Assembly (NCBI GenBank): GCA_002413325.1
Contig: DHWT01000226.1
Coordinates: 1 to 9,254 of the forward strand
DNA length: 9,254 bases
Source: Chitinophagaceae bacterium UBA5175
GTDB lineage: Bacteria; Bacteroidota; Bacteroidia; Chitinophagales; Chitinophagaceae
Direction of reading: 5' to 3'
Part shown: one piece after another, positions 1-6,371 of the stretch
How the letters are laid out: each line of letters begins with the position of its first letter
Numbering within the stretch: position 1 is the stretch's first letter
Notes under the pieces: generated by a model
The model's input: the letters and a program-made list of their open reading frames with translations, nothing else
Told to the model about the DNA's origin: nothing
Databases searched by the model: none
Made by a program: the position numbers and the translations under genes

Positions 1-432
1 CGCCCCGGTCCGGAAGGCACGGTGAAACTATACCGGATGTTGCATGATTATATGGTGTATGAGAAGGGGCTGACCAACCTGATCTGGGTTTGGGATGTAC
101 AGGACTTCGGCAGCCTGGCTGAAGATGTCCGGTTATATAATCCGGGAAACAAATATTGGGATATTGCAGCACTGGATGTGTATGATAAATCCGGATTTTC
201 GCCGGAGAAATATCATATCATGACGGAGGCTTCCGGGGGGAGGCCCATGGCGATCGGTGAATGTGATAAACTGCCAACTGCCGGTCAATTGAAGGATCAG
301 CCACGGTGGGTATTCTTTATGGGTTGGTCCGAACTGGAATTCAGTGCCAATACAGCATCAGAAATCAGGGAACTTCACCAGGCAGCCAATATTATTACCC
401 TGGATAAAATGCCAGGCTGGAAGAAGGATTAA
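1..432 (+). CDS. GH26 family glycoside hydrolase (beta-mannanase-like), C-terminal part
   Basis: The reading frame is open from base 1, so the gene starts outside the window; the GTG at 22 is internal, not a start. The visible 143 residues match the last third of a GH26 (beta/alpha)8 barrel: NLIWVWDVQDFG (a strand followed by the active-site loop), a YWDIAALDVYD stretch corresponding to the family's 'vDivgfDiY', then RPMAIGE, where the Glu encoded at 259-261 fits the catalytic nucleophile, followed by QPRWVFFMGWSE and a closing NIITLDKMPGW that is typical of the end of these domains. Family members hydrolyse beta-1,4-mannans or related beta-glycans with retention and are usually exported; the N-terminus that would show a signal peptide is not visible. 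It stops at TAA 430-432 and converges on the GH20 gene 154 bp away. Family assignment is firm; substrate is inference. Confidence 0.85.
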   Translation, partial: RPGPEGTVKLYRMLHDYMVYEKGLTNLIWVWDVQDFGSLAEDVRLYNPGNKYWDIAALDVYDKSGFSPEKYHIMTEASGGRPMAIGECDKLPTAGQLKDQPRWVFFMGWSELEFSANTASEIRELHQAANIITLDKMPGWKKD

Positions 433-531
433 AATTTTCTGCATGACCAAATTGATTTTTATCGGATCATGCTTTTAATAAGTTACTTTTTGAAAAGGAA
501 ATACAATACCTGCCGCTTTATGTATAGGCAA

Positions 532-548
532 CCAGGTTTTCAACCCGG
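532..548. terminator. Weak hairpin between convergent GH26 and GH20 genes
   Basis: CCAGGTT (532-538) and AACCCGG (542-548) form a 7-bp stem, with one G-U pair on the minus strand, around a 3-nt loop. It lies in the 154-bp convergent gap, where a bidirectional terminator would be expected, but neither strand has a clear U-tract after the stem, so its role is uncertain. Nothing else is recognisable in 433-586. Confidence 0.25.
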
Positions 549-586
549 ATATAATTGGGACTCTCCGAAGGACATGTGGTAACCCA

Positions 587-2692
587 TCAAAATACCGGAT
601 AACTTTCCGGCAATTCAGACCACTGTCCGGTAATTAAAGACGACAGTTCGGGCAGTACGGAAAGCTCTACTTCGCCATAAGTCCCTTTGGCAGATTCTAA
701 TAGCTGTTTTTTGCCGGTAAGCCATTGAGCATCCGGTTTTTTGCCGGCCTGCATCATGTCCAATGCTTCCAGGCAGGCTTTCGATAAGGCGGACAAATTT
801 TTGGAATGTTCTGTTATTTCTCTTGCCAGGGCGGAGGATTTGAACAGGGGCTCGAGTAGTTTATCATTGGCAGACCAGATAACCAGCTGATCCCTGATGG
901 CGCGTTCGGACCCGGCTGATTTTGAATGCACATATTCCGATACATTATTCCGGAATGCCCATTTCACCTGTGGATCTATCCTGGCGATATCTGCTGCCCG
1001 CACCAGGGGGGCAGTTGGATAAGAAACTGCTTCGGGCTGAGCCATCAGCCCGAAAAGACGTTTGTATCCTTTAACAGGGGTCAGCACATCCATCAGTGTT
1101 CTGGCGGCATGGTCATTATAACCTGCGGCAAAGCGACTGACCATCCTGTTGTAATTGGCTTCATGCATCAGACCCGATTCGTTTAACTGGCCGCTGATGA
1201 TAAACAGCCTGCGGTACATATCAGTTACATCCACAACTGATTTTGGTGACCAGAATCGCTCTGCAATGGCAGCAGCACGCGGCCAGATCCGTGTTTCGAT
1301 ATTTTCCGCATCTGCTATTTCCGTCCACTGGGCAGCTTCTCCGCCCAGGAAACCATCCGAAGGGAATTCCGTTTTATAGTGGATAGAGGCAGGCATAAAA
1401 AGATCCAGGTAAAAACCTTTGGAGAGGATCATGGGATTGCCGTGGGCTGCAATCTGCTGTGCGAGAGACGGAGGGGACATCGGTGACCAAACCTGTACGA
1501 CCACATCCCTGGATAAATTTTTTGAAAAGACTTCTTCCCACCCGATGGTTTTTTTCCCGTATTTCATTACCAGCTTTTGTACCCGGTCTGCAAAATACGC
1601 CTGGAGTTCATGCGTATCGGCCATTTTATTTTTCCTCATGAAAGCAACAATGGCTGAATCCTGTTTCCAGGCAACGCCGTTATTTTCATCCGCACCGATA
1701 TGAAAATAGGGTGCAGGGAACAGGGCTGACATTTCCCCGATAAACCGGTCCAGGAAATTATAAACGGATTCTTTGACCGGGTTAAAACTTGGGAAGGGTG
1801 TTGTCTGGATAAGCTGCATGACACTCATTACACTTACCGGTTTGCTGCGGTCAATTTTATAAGGCATTCCCGGTTTATAGGCACCCGGTTTGGTAGCCAG
1901 TTCGGGATATCCTGCGAACCAGCTGCTGGCATGGCCTGGCATGTCAAATTCGGGAACGATGAGGATGCCCCTTTCTCCTGCAAATTGTATCAGTTCCCGG
2001 ATTTCAGCCTGTGTATAGAATGCTCCGTCAGAACCCATGGACTGCAACCGGGGATATAATTTAGATTCCACTCTGAAACCCTGGTCGTCTGATAAATGCA
2101 GGTGTAATACATTCATCCTGACAGCGGCCATCGCTTCAACATTTCTTTTTATAACCTCCATCGGTATAAAATGCCGGGCAACATCTATCATGAGTCCGCG
2201 CCAGACAAAACGGGGTGCGTCCTGAATGGTTACCAGTGGAAAATAAAAACCGGCTTCATCTAGACTCAATAATTGCAGGATCGTTTCCAGGCCCCGCAAC
2301 GCGCCGATGGTCGTATTGGCGTCCAGACTTAATTGTTTATTTGTAACCCGGACCTGGTAGGATTCGTCCACACCGATGGTCATCGCTGCTTTCTGCTTTA
2401 CGCGTACGATCATTCCGGCTGAATCCTGATGATCCTCCGGTGAAATGATTTCCTGCCGGAAATAGAGACCGGACCTCCGGTTCAGAGTCTGGAACATCCT
2501 GTTTACTGCCTTTAATAAAATGCTGTCCTTTTTATCAGACTTCACTGTTATGGCAAATCCGGCCGTCAGCTGAAACCTGCCATTTTCCACTGCCAGGCTT
2601 TTTGGCACAGGCATCAGGTTGAGGGTGTTCATGGATTGCGCATTTGCCATGGTTGCGCTGGCGATTAATAAAATTGAAAGAAGTACACGCAT
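587..2692 (-). CDS. Secreted GH20 beta-N-acetylhexosaminidase
   Basis: A 701-residue exo-enzyme expected to remove terminal GlcNAc/GalNAc from chitooligosaccharides or glycans by substrate-assisted retaining catalysis. Residues 1-19 (MRVLLSILLIASATMANAQ) are a Sec signal peptide. Residues about 24-155 fit the GH20b N-terminal domain and about 163-490 the catalytic barrel. Active-site residues typical of the family are visible: R165 in WRGLMIDVARHF, the HLHLSDDQGFR strand, PEFDMPGH, the catalytic pair D335-E336 in HIGADENNG, Y428 and D430 in GFYLDLF, and W456 with E458 in GGEAAQWTE. About 200 C-terminal residues form a mostly helical extension of unknown role, common in Bacteroidota homologues. 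The ATG at 2692 is chosen because it directly precedes the signal peptide. It starts 16 bp after the tetR stop on the same strand, implying co-transcription and control through the tetR promoter. All active-site features are intact. Substrate (chitin, peptidoglycan or glycoprotein glycans) is not decidable here. Confidence 0.95.
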   Translation of the reverse strand: MRVLLSILLIASATMANAQSMNTLNLMPVPKSLAVENGRFQLTAGFAITVKSDKKDSILLKAVNRMFQTLNRRSGLYFRQEIISPEDHQDSAGMIVRVKQKAAMTIGVDESYQVRVTNKQLSLDANTTIGALRGLETILQLLSLDEAGFYFPLVTIQDAPRFVWRGLMIDVARHFIPMEVIKRNVEAMAAVRMNVLHLHLSDDQGFRVESKLYPRLQSMGSDGAFYTQAEIRELIQFAGERGILIVPEFDMPGHASSWFAGYPELATKPGAYKPGMPYKIDRSKPVSVMSVMQLIQTTPFPSFNPVKESVYNFLDRFIGEMSALFPAPYFHIGADENNGVAWKQDSAIVAFMRKNKMADTHELQAYFADRVQKLVMKYGKKTIGWEEVFSKNLSRDVVVQVWSPMSPPSLAQQIAAHGNPMILSKGFYLDLFMPASIHYKTEFPSDGFLGGEAAQWTEIADAENIETRIWPRAAAIAERFWSPKSVVDVTDMYRRLFIISGQLNESGLMHEANYNRMVSRFAAGYNDHAARTLMDVLTPVKGYKRLFGLMAQPEAVSYPTAPLVRAADIARIDPQVKWAFRNNVSEYVHSKSAGSERAIRDQLVIWSANDKLLEPLFKSSALAREITEHSKNLSALSKACLEALDMMQAGKKPDAQWLTGKKQLLESAKGTYGEVELSVLPELSSLITGQWSELPESYPVF

Positions 2693-2708
2693 TTTTTAAT
2701 AATTTATT

Positions 2709-3299
2709 TTATCCGGATATGTTGAACTGTTTCAATCCTTTCCCGGTGCAGATGCCCTGCAGGTAAACCCGGACTGTATGTTTGGCCAGGTCCGCCGGTG
2801 ACAGACCAAATTTTTTGAATTGTTCGGTTCTGGTCAGGGAACTGTATAAAACTGTCATCGCTTCTAAGATGACGCGGGGATTCAAATCTTTCCTGAAATA
2901 ACCGTCCCGCACACCCTGGTTTATCAGTCTTTTGAACGCACCGGAAATTTTATTCCCGTGTTTTTTGATGATTTTGTCCTGGAGTGCAGGGTAATAATAA
3001 TTGAGATCATGGTAAAAGACTTTGTTTATACCGAAATCGTTTTCTAATGCCTGTTTCCAGGCATTATCCAGGGCGAGCACGGCATTTGGTTCTTTGTCAA
3101 AAACTGTCAGGGCATCATCAAATAACCGGTTATAATGCAGGGTCAGGCATTGCCTTAATAATTCTTCCTTATTATTAAAATATTTATATACAGTCTTGGA
3201 GGAAATGCCCAGGGGAGAAACCAGTTTTTGGATGGTCATCCGGCGGATACCGTATTTCAGAAATCCCGCCAGCGATATTTTAATAATTTCCTCTTTCAT
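2709..3299 (-). CDS. TetR/AcrR-family transcriptional regulator
   Basis: A 196-residue protein with an N-terminal TetR-type helix-turn-helix: residues 1-47 run MKEEIIKISLAGFLKYG, then IRRMTIQKLVSPLGISSKTVYKYFNNKEELL, matching the family pattern of helix 1, T-I-x-x-L-A-x-x-x-G-[VI]-S-x-x-T-[VL]-Y-x-[YH]-F. The remaining residues are an alpha-helical ligand-binding and dimerisation domain without recognisable subfamily signature, so the effector is unknown. Length is typical of TetR proteins. I take ATG 3299 as start: the frame stays open to 3497, but the extra 66 residues are not TetR-like and would be encoded by the operator and promoter DNA. The gene precedes the GH20 gene by 16 bp and faces a pair of tandem dyads (3307-3334, 3349-3376) that fit autoregulation. 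It probably also controls GH20 through the shared transcript. Regulation is inferred from layout, not shown. Confidence 0.93.
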   Translation of the reverse strand: MKEEIIKISLAGFLKYGIRRMTIQKLVSPLGISSKTVYKYFNNKEELLRQCLTLHYNRLFDDALTVFDKEPNAVLALDNAWKQALENDFGINKVFYHDLNYYYPALQDKIIKKHGNKISGAFKRLINQGVRDGYFRKDLNPRVILEAMTVLYSSLTRTEQFKKFGLSPADLAKHTVRVYLQGICTGKGLKQFNISG

Positions 3300-3306
3300 G
3301 ACAAGT

Positions 3307-3334
3307 GGAAAATATAAATTAAGATATATTTTCC
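3307..3334. promoter_or_regulatory. Proximal TetR operator candidate (O1)
   Basis: A perfect inverted repeat: GGAAAATATA (3307-3316), 8-bp spacer, TATATTTTCC (3325-3334). It lies 7 bp upstream of the tetR ATG and downstream of the tetR -7 element, so a bound dimer pair would cover the start of transcription. The length and symmetry are normal for TetR-family sites. Its sister site starts at 3349. Confidence 0.65.
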
Positions 3335-3338
3335 GGAA

Positions 3339-3346
3339 CAAAGATA
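3339..3346 (-). promoter_or_regulatory. tetR-GH20 promoter, Bacteroidota -7 element
   Basis: On the minus strand 3346-3339 reads TATCTTTG, a full match to the Bacteroidota -7 consensus TAnnTTTG. It sits in the 14-bp gap between the two operator candidates and would start transcription near 3332, giving a leader of about 33 nt before the tetR ATG. No good TTTG -33 element is found at the usual distance; that stretch is occupied by the distal dyad. Confidence 0.55.
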
Positions 3347-3348
3347 TA

Positions 3349-3376
3349 GGAAAATATATATTTGAAGATATTTTCC
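3349..3376. promoter_or_regulatory. Distal TetR operator candidate (O2)
   Basis: An inverted repeat of the same overall length as O1: GGAAAATATA (3349-3358), 8-bp spacer, GATATTTTCC (3367-3376). Arms match at 9 of 10 positions, and the left arm is identical to that of O1. Centre-to-centre distance to O1 is 42 bp, about four helical turns, so two bound dimers would face the same side of the DNA. O2 overlaps the -33 region of the tetR promoter and a plus-strand -7 element. Confidence 0.6.
3357..3364 (+). promoter_or_regulatory. Possible divergent plus-strand -7 element
   Basis: TATATTTG on the plus strand is a full match to TAnnTTTG, embedded in the distal dyad. It would start RNA near 3371, pointing away from tetR. 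No clear TTTG -33 partner is present and the region is AT-rich, so a chance match is possible. The case rests on its placement in front of the structured segment 3411-3486. Confidence 0.3.
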
Positions 3377-3486
3377 ATGCAAAAACATTGAAATGCCGGG
3401 CACTATTTGTCGGAGGAGGCCGGATCTTCTGACTGCGAAGGCAGTCCGGGCAGGTCACAGGCCTCGGGGAAAACTCCGGTTTTTTT
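3371..3486 (+). ncRNA. Candidate structured RNA or leader divergent from tetR
   Basis: No convincing protein is encoded here, but the plus strand can fold. CGGAGGAGGCC (3411-3421) can pair with GGCCTC (3460-3465) and, across an 8-nt bulge, with CTCCG (3474-3478). Inside it is a perfect hairpin GACTGC-GAAG-GCAGTC (3431-3446). As an alternative, CGGGG (3465-3469) pairs with CTCCG (3474-3478) around AAAA, one G-U pair included, and is followed by seven Ts (3480-3486), which is the shape of an intrinsic terminator. The two folds exclude each other. The 5' end is set only by the possible -7 element at 3357-3364. It could be a free small RNA under TetR control, an attenuated leader for the serine hydrolase downstream, or just GC-rich spacer. 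I do not recognise a known RNA family. Confidence 0.28.
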
Positions 3487-3551
3487 ATTAACTTCAATAT
3501 TCAAAGAAGGGATAAACTATATAATCCCGCAGTGGAGAGATCTAAACAAAA

Positions 3552-3614
3552 ATAACCGGTTTGTCAATCTTGTTTCTTAAGCATGCTTTCATTCAGCTGG
3601 CCCGGACCGGTTAT
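3552..3614. repeat. Nested dyad in the tetR / serine hydrolase intergenic region
   Basis: ATAACCGGT (3552-3560) is perfectly repeated in inverse at 3606-3614 (ACCGGTTAT). Near its centre lies a separate perfect palindrome AAGCATGCTT (3579-3588); the two centres coincide within half a base. The intervening sequences do not pair. It may bind a regulator of the serine hydrolase gene, 150 bp downstream, or be chance. The rest of 3487-3763 holds a short hairpin CGGGT/ACCCG (3711-3715, 3723-3727) in the probable leader, and no clear TAnnTTTG promoter or gene. Confidence 0.3.
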
Positions 3615-3763
3615 ATATCCACGATTACGTGTACAATAAAATTCCCGGACAACCGGTATTTACGGGTCAGCAATATTCCGGGCTATAAAGGGGATCCGTG
3701 TGGAAGAAGTCGGGTGCTTTAAACCCGGGTGGCTTTTATGAGTCTATGCAGGCTGGCAATTGA

Positions 3764-4897
3764 ATGTATATTATGACAATGAAAAAAATGGAAGCAATTC
3801 AGGCTGCATACCTCAAAAAGGTATGTATTTTTTTAATATTCATCAGCCTGGCTGGTGCCGGTTTCTCGCAATCCGGTTTTGCGGCACTGGATGCATGGAT
3901 GGAAACCAATACGAAGCAGATGGGGGGGCGTGCCATATTGGTCATATACAAGGAAGGGCAGATCATTTACAATAAGTCTGTCAATGGAATGAACCGCCGT
4001 CAGATAAAGTTAAATACCTATGTAGCCGGGAAGCTGGGGGTAGAAGCAGATCTTGATTCATTCACCCTGAATTCCCGGCAGCTGGTCGCAAGCTGCAGTA
4101 AGTGGCTGAGTGCTGCCCTGGTAATGAGTTTTGTGGATGAGGGGAAATTGCGGTTGTCCGATACGGTTGGTGGATACCTGCCCGTACTGTCTCAACACGG
4201 GAAGGGCAGTATCACGATCAGTGAATGCCTTTCGCACCTGACAGGGATCAAGGCACCTTCTTTGAAAAAAAGTCTGAAGGATATGCTGAAAACCACCAGT
4301 ATGGATGAGGCTATTGAAGGGATCGCCGGTCTTCCCATGGAAGGGGAGCCCGGAAAGGTTTTTAATTATAGTAATGTCGGATTGCAGATCGCCGGGGCTG
4401 TGCTGGAAAAAATCAGCGGACAGTCATTCCAGAATTTATTTGCCGAACGGATTGCCGAACCACTTGGATTGAAGAATACGGATTTTGGTAACAGGCCGGT
4501 CGCCCTGCCTGCAGGCGGTGCTAGCAGCACACCCGAAGATTATCTCCGGTTTTTAACCATGATCCTTCACAAGGGAAATTACAACGGTCATCAGATCTTG
4601 AGTGAACAAAGCATCAGGGATATGGAAATAAACCGGGTCGGCCCGGATGTGAAAATAGCTTTTTCGCCCTCAGAAGCGGAAGGCCTGGGTTATGGGTATG
4701 GCGAATGGGTTTCTAAAAATACCGTAGACGGCAATCCTGCAGAATGGGCCACCAGTCCCGGACTTTTCGGGAGCTTCCCCTGGGTGGAAAACAAAAAAAA
4801 TTACTGTGCTTTTCTGATGACTTTTTACCTGAAGAGCAGGGGCAGGAATCAGCGTTATATTTCTCTAAAACAGCTCGTGGATGAATCAATCCCCTAA
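3764..4897 (+). CDS. Secreted serine hydrolase, beta-lactamase/EstB class (PF00144)
   Basis: A 377-residue exported enzyme of the class C beta-lactamase / DD-peptidase / esterase fold. A basic start (MKKMEAIQAAYLKK from residue 6) and hydrophobic residues 20-34 ending in AGAGFSQ form a signal peptide. The nucleophile motif SxxK is S110-C-S-K113 (LVASCSKWLSAALV), the second motif YxN is Y202-S-N204 (GKVFNYSNVGLQIAG), and the C-terminal SPGLFGSFPWV stretch (331-341) replaces the KTG-type motif, as usual for the esterase-like branch rather than true beta-lactamases. The fold markers DTVGGYLP, LSHLTGI and PLGLKNTDF are also present. ATGs at 3764, 3773 and 3779 are all possible starts; the third gives the most usual signal peptide. 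Members act as carboxylesterases, D-amino-acid hydrolases or penicillin-binding-like enzymes; the substrate cannot be told. It stands alone, with a 45-bp convergent gap to the pseudogene. Confidence 0.9.
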   Translation: MYIMTMKKMEAIQAAYLKKVCIFLIFISLAGAGFSQSGFAALDAWMETNTKQMGGRAILVIYKEGQIIYNKSVNGMNRRQIKLNTYVAGKLGVEADLDSFTLNSRQLVASCSKWLSAALVMSFVDEGKLRLSDTVGGYLPVLSQHGKGSITISECLSHLTGIKAPSLKKSLKDMLKTTSMDEAIEGIAGLPMEGEPGKVFNYSNVGLQIAGAVLEKISGQSFQNLFAERIAEPLGLKNTDFGNRPVALPAGGASSTPEDYLRFLTMILHKGNYNGHQILSEQSIRDMEINRVGPDVKIAFSPSEAEGLGYGYGEWVSKNTVDGNPAEWATSPGLFGSFPWVENKKNYCAFLMTFYLKSRGRNQRYISLKQLVDESIP

Positions 4898-4942
4898 CCT
4901 GCATATTCCGGGTCCTGATATTACCACCGATAAAAAAGGATA

Positions 4943-5823
4943 CTAGTAAGGGGAGAAAAATGACTGGTACGGGAAATTTCCTACAGCAACATAACTGTAA
5001 CCAGACCAGGCAATACTACTAAAGTTATAGGCCAGGTCATTTCCCGGATAGGTTTGATTCCAGCTGATGGTATCATCTGAAACAAAGACGCCATTACCGG
5101 CACCCACAAATTTTTTTCCGGTATAAATGATACTGTACATGGACGGCATACTGACTGTACTCCAGGTAATGCCATCAGAAGATTAGATTGCAGTTCCCCA
5201 GCCAACAGAAATAAATTCATGCCCGGTCCAGATAATATCATATAAAGTTGCCGTGGTGGAATACAAAATCTTATCAGTCCATACAAGGCCGTCCGGAGAA
5301 GTTAGTATCAGAAGGCCGTTTAAAGACCATCCGATGGCGACAAATAGGTTGCCTGACCACGCAATGGCCCTCAGTTCGCCGTGCGGTACAAAAAATGTAT
5401 TGACAATCCAGTTTACTCCATCTGAGGAATTAAGAATGGCAGTCCCCAGGTTGCGGCAATCCGGAAACCTACGGCTACATATATCGCCCCGTTCCAAATC
5501 ACGTTTTTGAGATCAATATAAAAACTGTCAGGAGTTATTACAGAATGATCTTCCCAGTGAATACCATCGGATGATGAAAGGATCGTATATTTTTCGCCAA
5601 CGGCTATATATTGGGTACCGCTCCAGCATATTCCGTACAAAGCTTTTGAAGTGCCGCTGTTGTGTACGGTCCAGTCACTGCCACACTTAGAACCCGCTAT
5701 CGCTTCCACGCCACCTACAAATACAAATTGATTGTTGAGTCAGGCAACCTTATTCAATGAGCTAAAATTTGCAAATTGCATAGCCCCCCAGTTTATGGCA
5801 CGATCGTCTATGAATACATGTAT
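4943..5823 (-). repeat. Seven tandem protein repeats (beta-propeller blades) inside the pseudogene
   Basis: The unit is roughly L-x-x-I-x-W-S-G-x-x-Y-V-A-V-G, then a strand with S-S-D-G-x-x-W, 28-36 residues plus a variable loop. WSG-type halves begin near 5763 (LNNQ), 5643 (WSGTQ), 5514 (WNGAI), 5377 (WSGNL), 5248 (WTGHE), 5143 (YTGKK) and 5026 (WSGYS). SSDG-type halves are DDRAINW, GSDW, SSDGIHW, SSDGVNW, SPDGLVW, SSDGITW and SDDTISW. The last blade lacks its own SSDG half, while an extra one (DDRAINW, 5808-5788) precedes the first blade. This is what a ring closed by strand exchange between the ends would show. Confidence 0.75.
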
Positions 5824-6247
5824 GGAACCGGATAATTTGTTTGATATGTTTCCCAGCCCGTCTGTAATCCATACGTCAAATGATTAATCTGCCGGCAATG
5901 CGGGCATTCCAAAAAAGAAAAAATCCATTCAATATCCCCTGCACCTGGTTAGCATTTCCCTGTACAAGGATCGTAATGTCCAGTACATTTGGAGCATTTA
6001 ATCTTAAAGAATGAACCCCTCCTGTTGCATTTGAAAAATCAATGGTTCCGGAGACGGTTAAACGGGCGGAACACAAACTAAGGGGAACTGTACCGGGTGA
6101 ATAAGTCAGGTTGGAAATAGTAAGTATTTTTGCCGGAGGCGGGGGTGGCGTCGGTGTAACATGGGAAGGTTCGGTGTTATCTTTTTTGCAGCTGTAGGAT
6201 AAGGCATAAAAATTTAAAGGAAAAAATATTCTTAAAAATATTTTCAT
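4943..6247 (-). pseudogene. Decayed lipoprotein-like gene with seven-blade WSG/SSDG propeller
   Basis: Read from ATG 6247 (a GTG directly before it is less likely), the product begins with a lipoprotein-like signal (MKIFLRIFFPLNFYALSYSC, non-ideal lipobox), KKDN and a Pro-rich linker (PTPPPPPAK), then a domain of about 100 residues resembling a surface beta-sandwich, then repeats. I count five disabling lesions: an extra T in the minus-strand T6 run at 5911-5916; TAA at 5884-5886 in the restored frame (PAD*SFDVWITDGLGN); TGA at 5740-5742 (NKVA*LNNQFVFVGG, where a Trp codon would fit); a lost A near 5443, visible because the parallel repeat at 5185-5205 reads TGGGGAACTGC while this one reads TGGGGACTGC; and TAA at 5183-5185. 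Corrected, it would give about 435 residues. Intact relatives would be cell-surface proteins of unknown function. The strong protein-level periodicity on both sides of each lesion shows that this was one gene. Confidence 0.85.
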
Positions 6248-6318
6248 CACTGTAAAATAAAATCGAAGATACCTTTTACCAGATGATGTCGGTCATTTGT
6301 TGCAATGATTGTTTTCAA

Positions 6319-6352
6319 TCAAAAAGTCTCCTATTTAATGGAGACTTTTTGA
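6319..6352. terminator. Bidirectional intrinsic terminator
   Basis: A perfect 13-bp stem, TCAAAAAGTCTCC (6319-6331) and GGAGACTTTTTGA (6340-6352), around an 8-nt loop, with the A-run and T-run forming U-tracts on both strands. It lies 20 bp beyond the stop of the metallophosphoesterase gene, whose transcript it should end, and so insulates the downstream pseudogene, which must have had its own promoter in 6251-6318. Confidence 0.85.
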
Positions 6353-6371
6353 TATAGGATGGGGTTAACGG

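Noticed and set aside
926..1703. Several plus-strand frames inside the GH20 gene
   Set aside because: All lie antisense to conserved GH20 coding sequence and show no recognisable protein features.
3431..3480. Resemblance of the AGTCCGGGCA segment to a conserved piece of RNase P RNA
   Set aside because: Only a short word matches. The rest of the RNase P core is absent, and the segment between the tetR promoter and the T-run is much too short.
3300..3497. N-terminal extension of the TetR protein by 66 residues (frame open to 3497)
   Set aside because: The extension is not TetR-like, TetR proteins begin a few residues before helix 1, and the DNA holds the operator dyads and -7 element. ATG 3299 is the sensible start.
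4943..6247. Programmed frameshifting or stop-codon readthrough as explanation for the interrupted propeller gene
   Set aside because: Five separate events of different kinds (both shift directions, TAA twice, TGA once) with no slippery site plus pseudoknot or SECIS-like element. Ordinary decay is far simpler.
6212..6247. Inverted-repeat-like GGAAAAAATATT ... AATATTTTC at the pseudogene start as a third TetR operator
   Set aside because: Spacing and arms differ from the 28-bp sites, and the bases largely encode the Lys/Ile/Phe-rich signal peptide, which explains the AT pattern.
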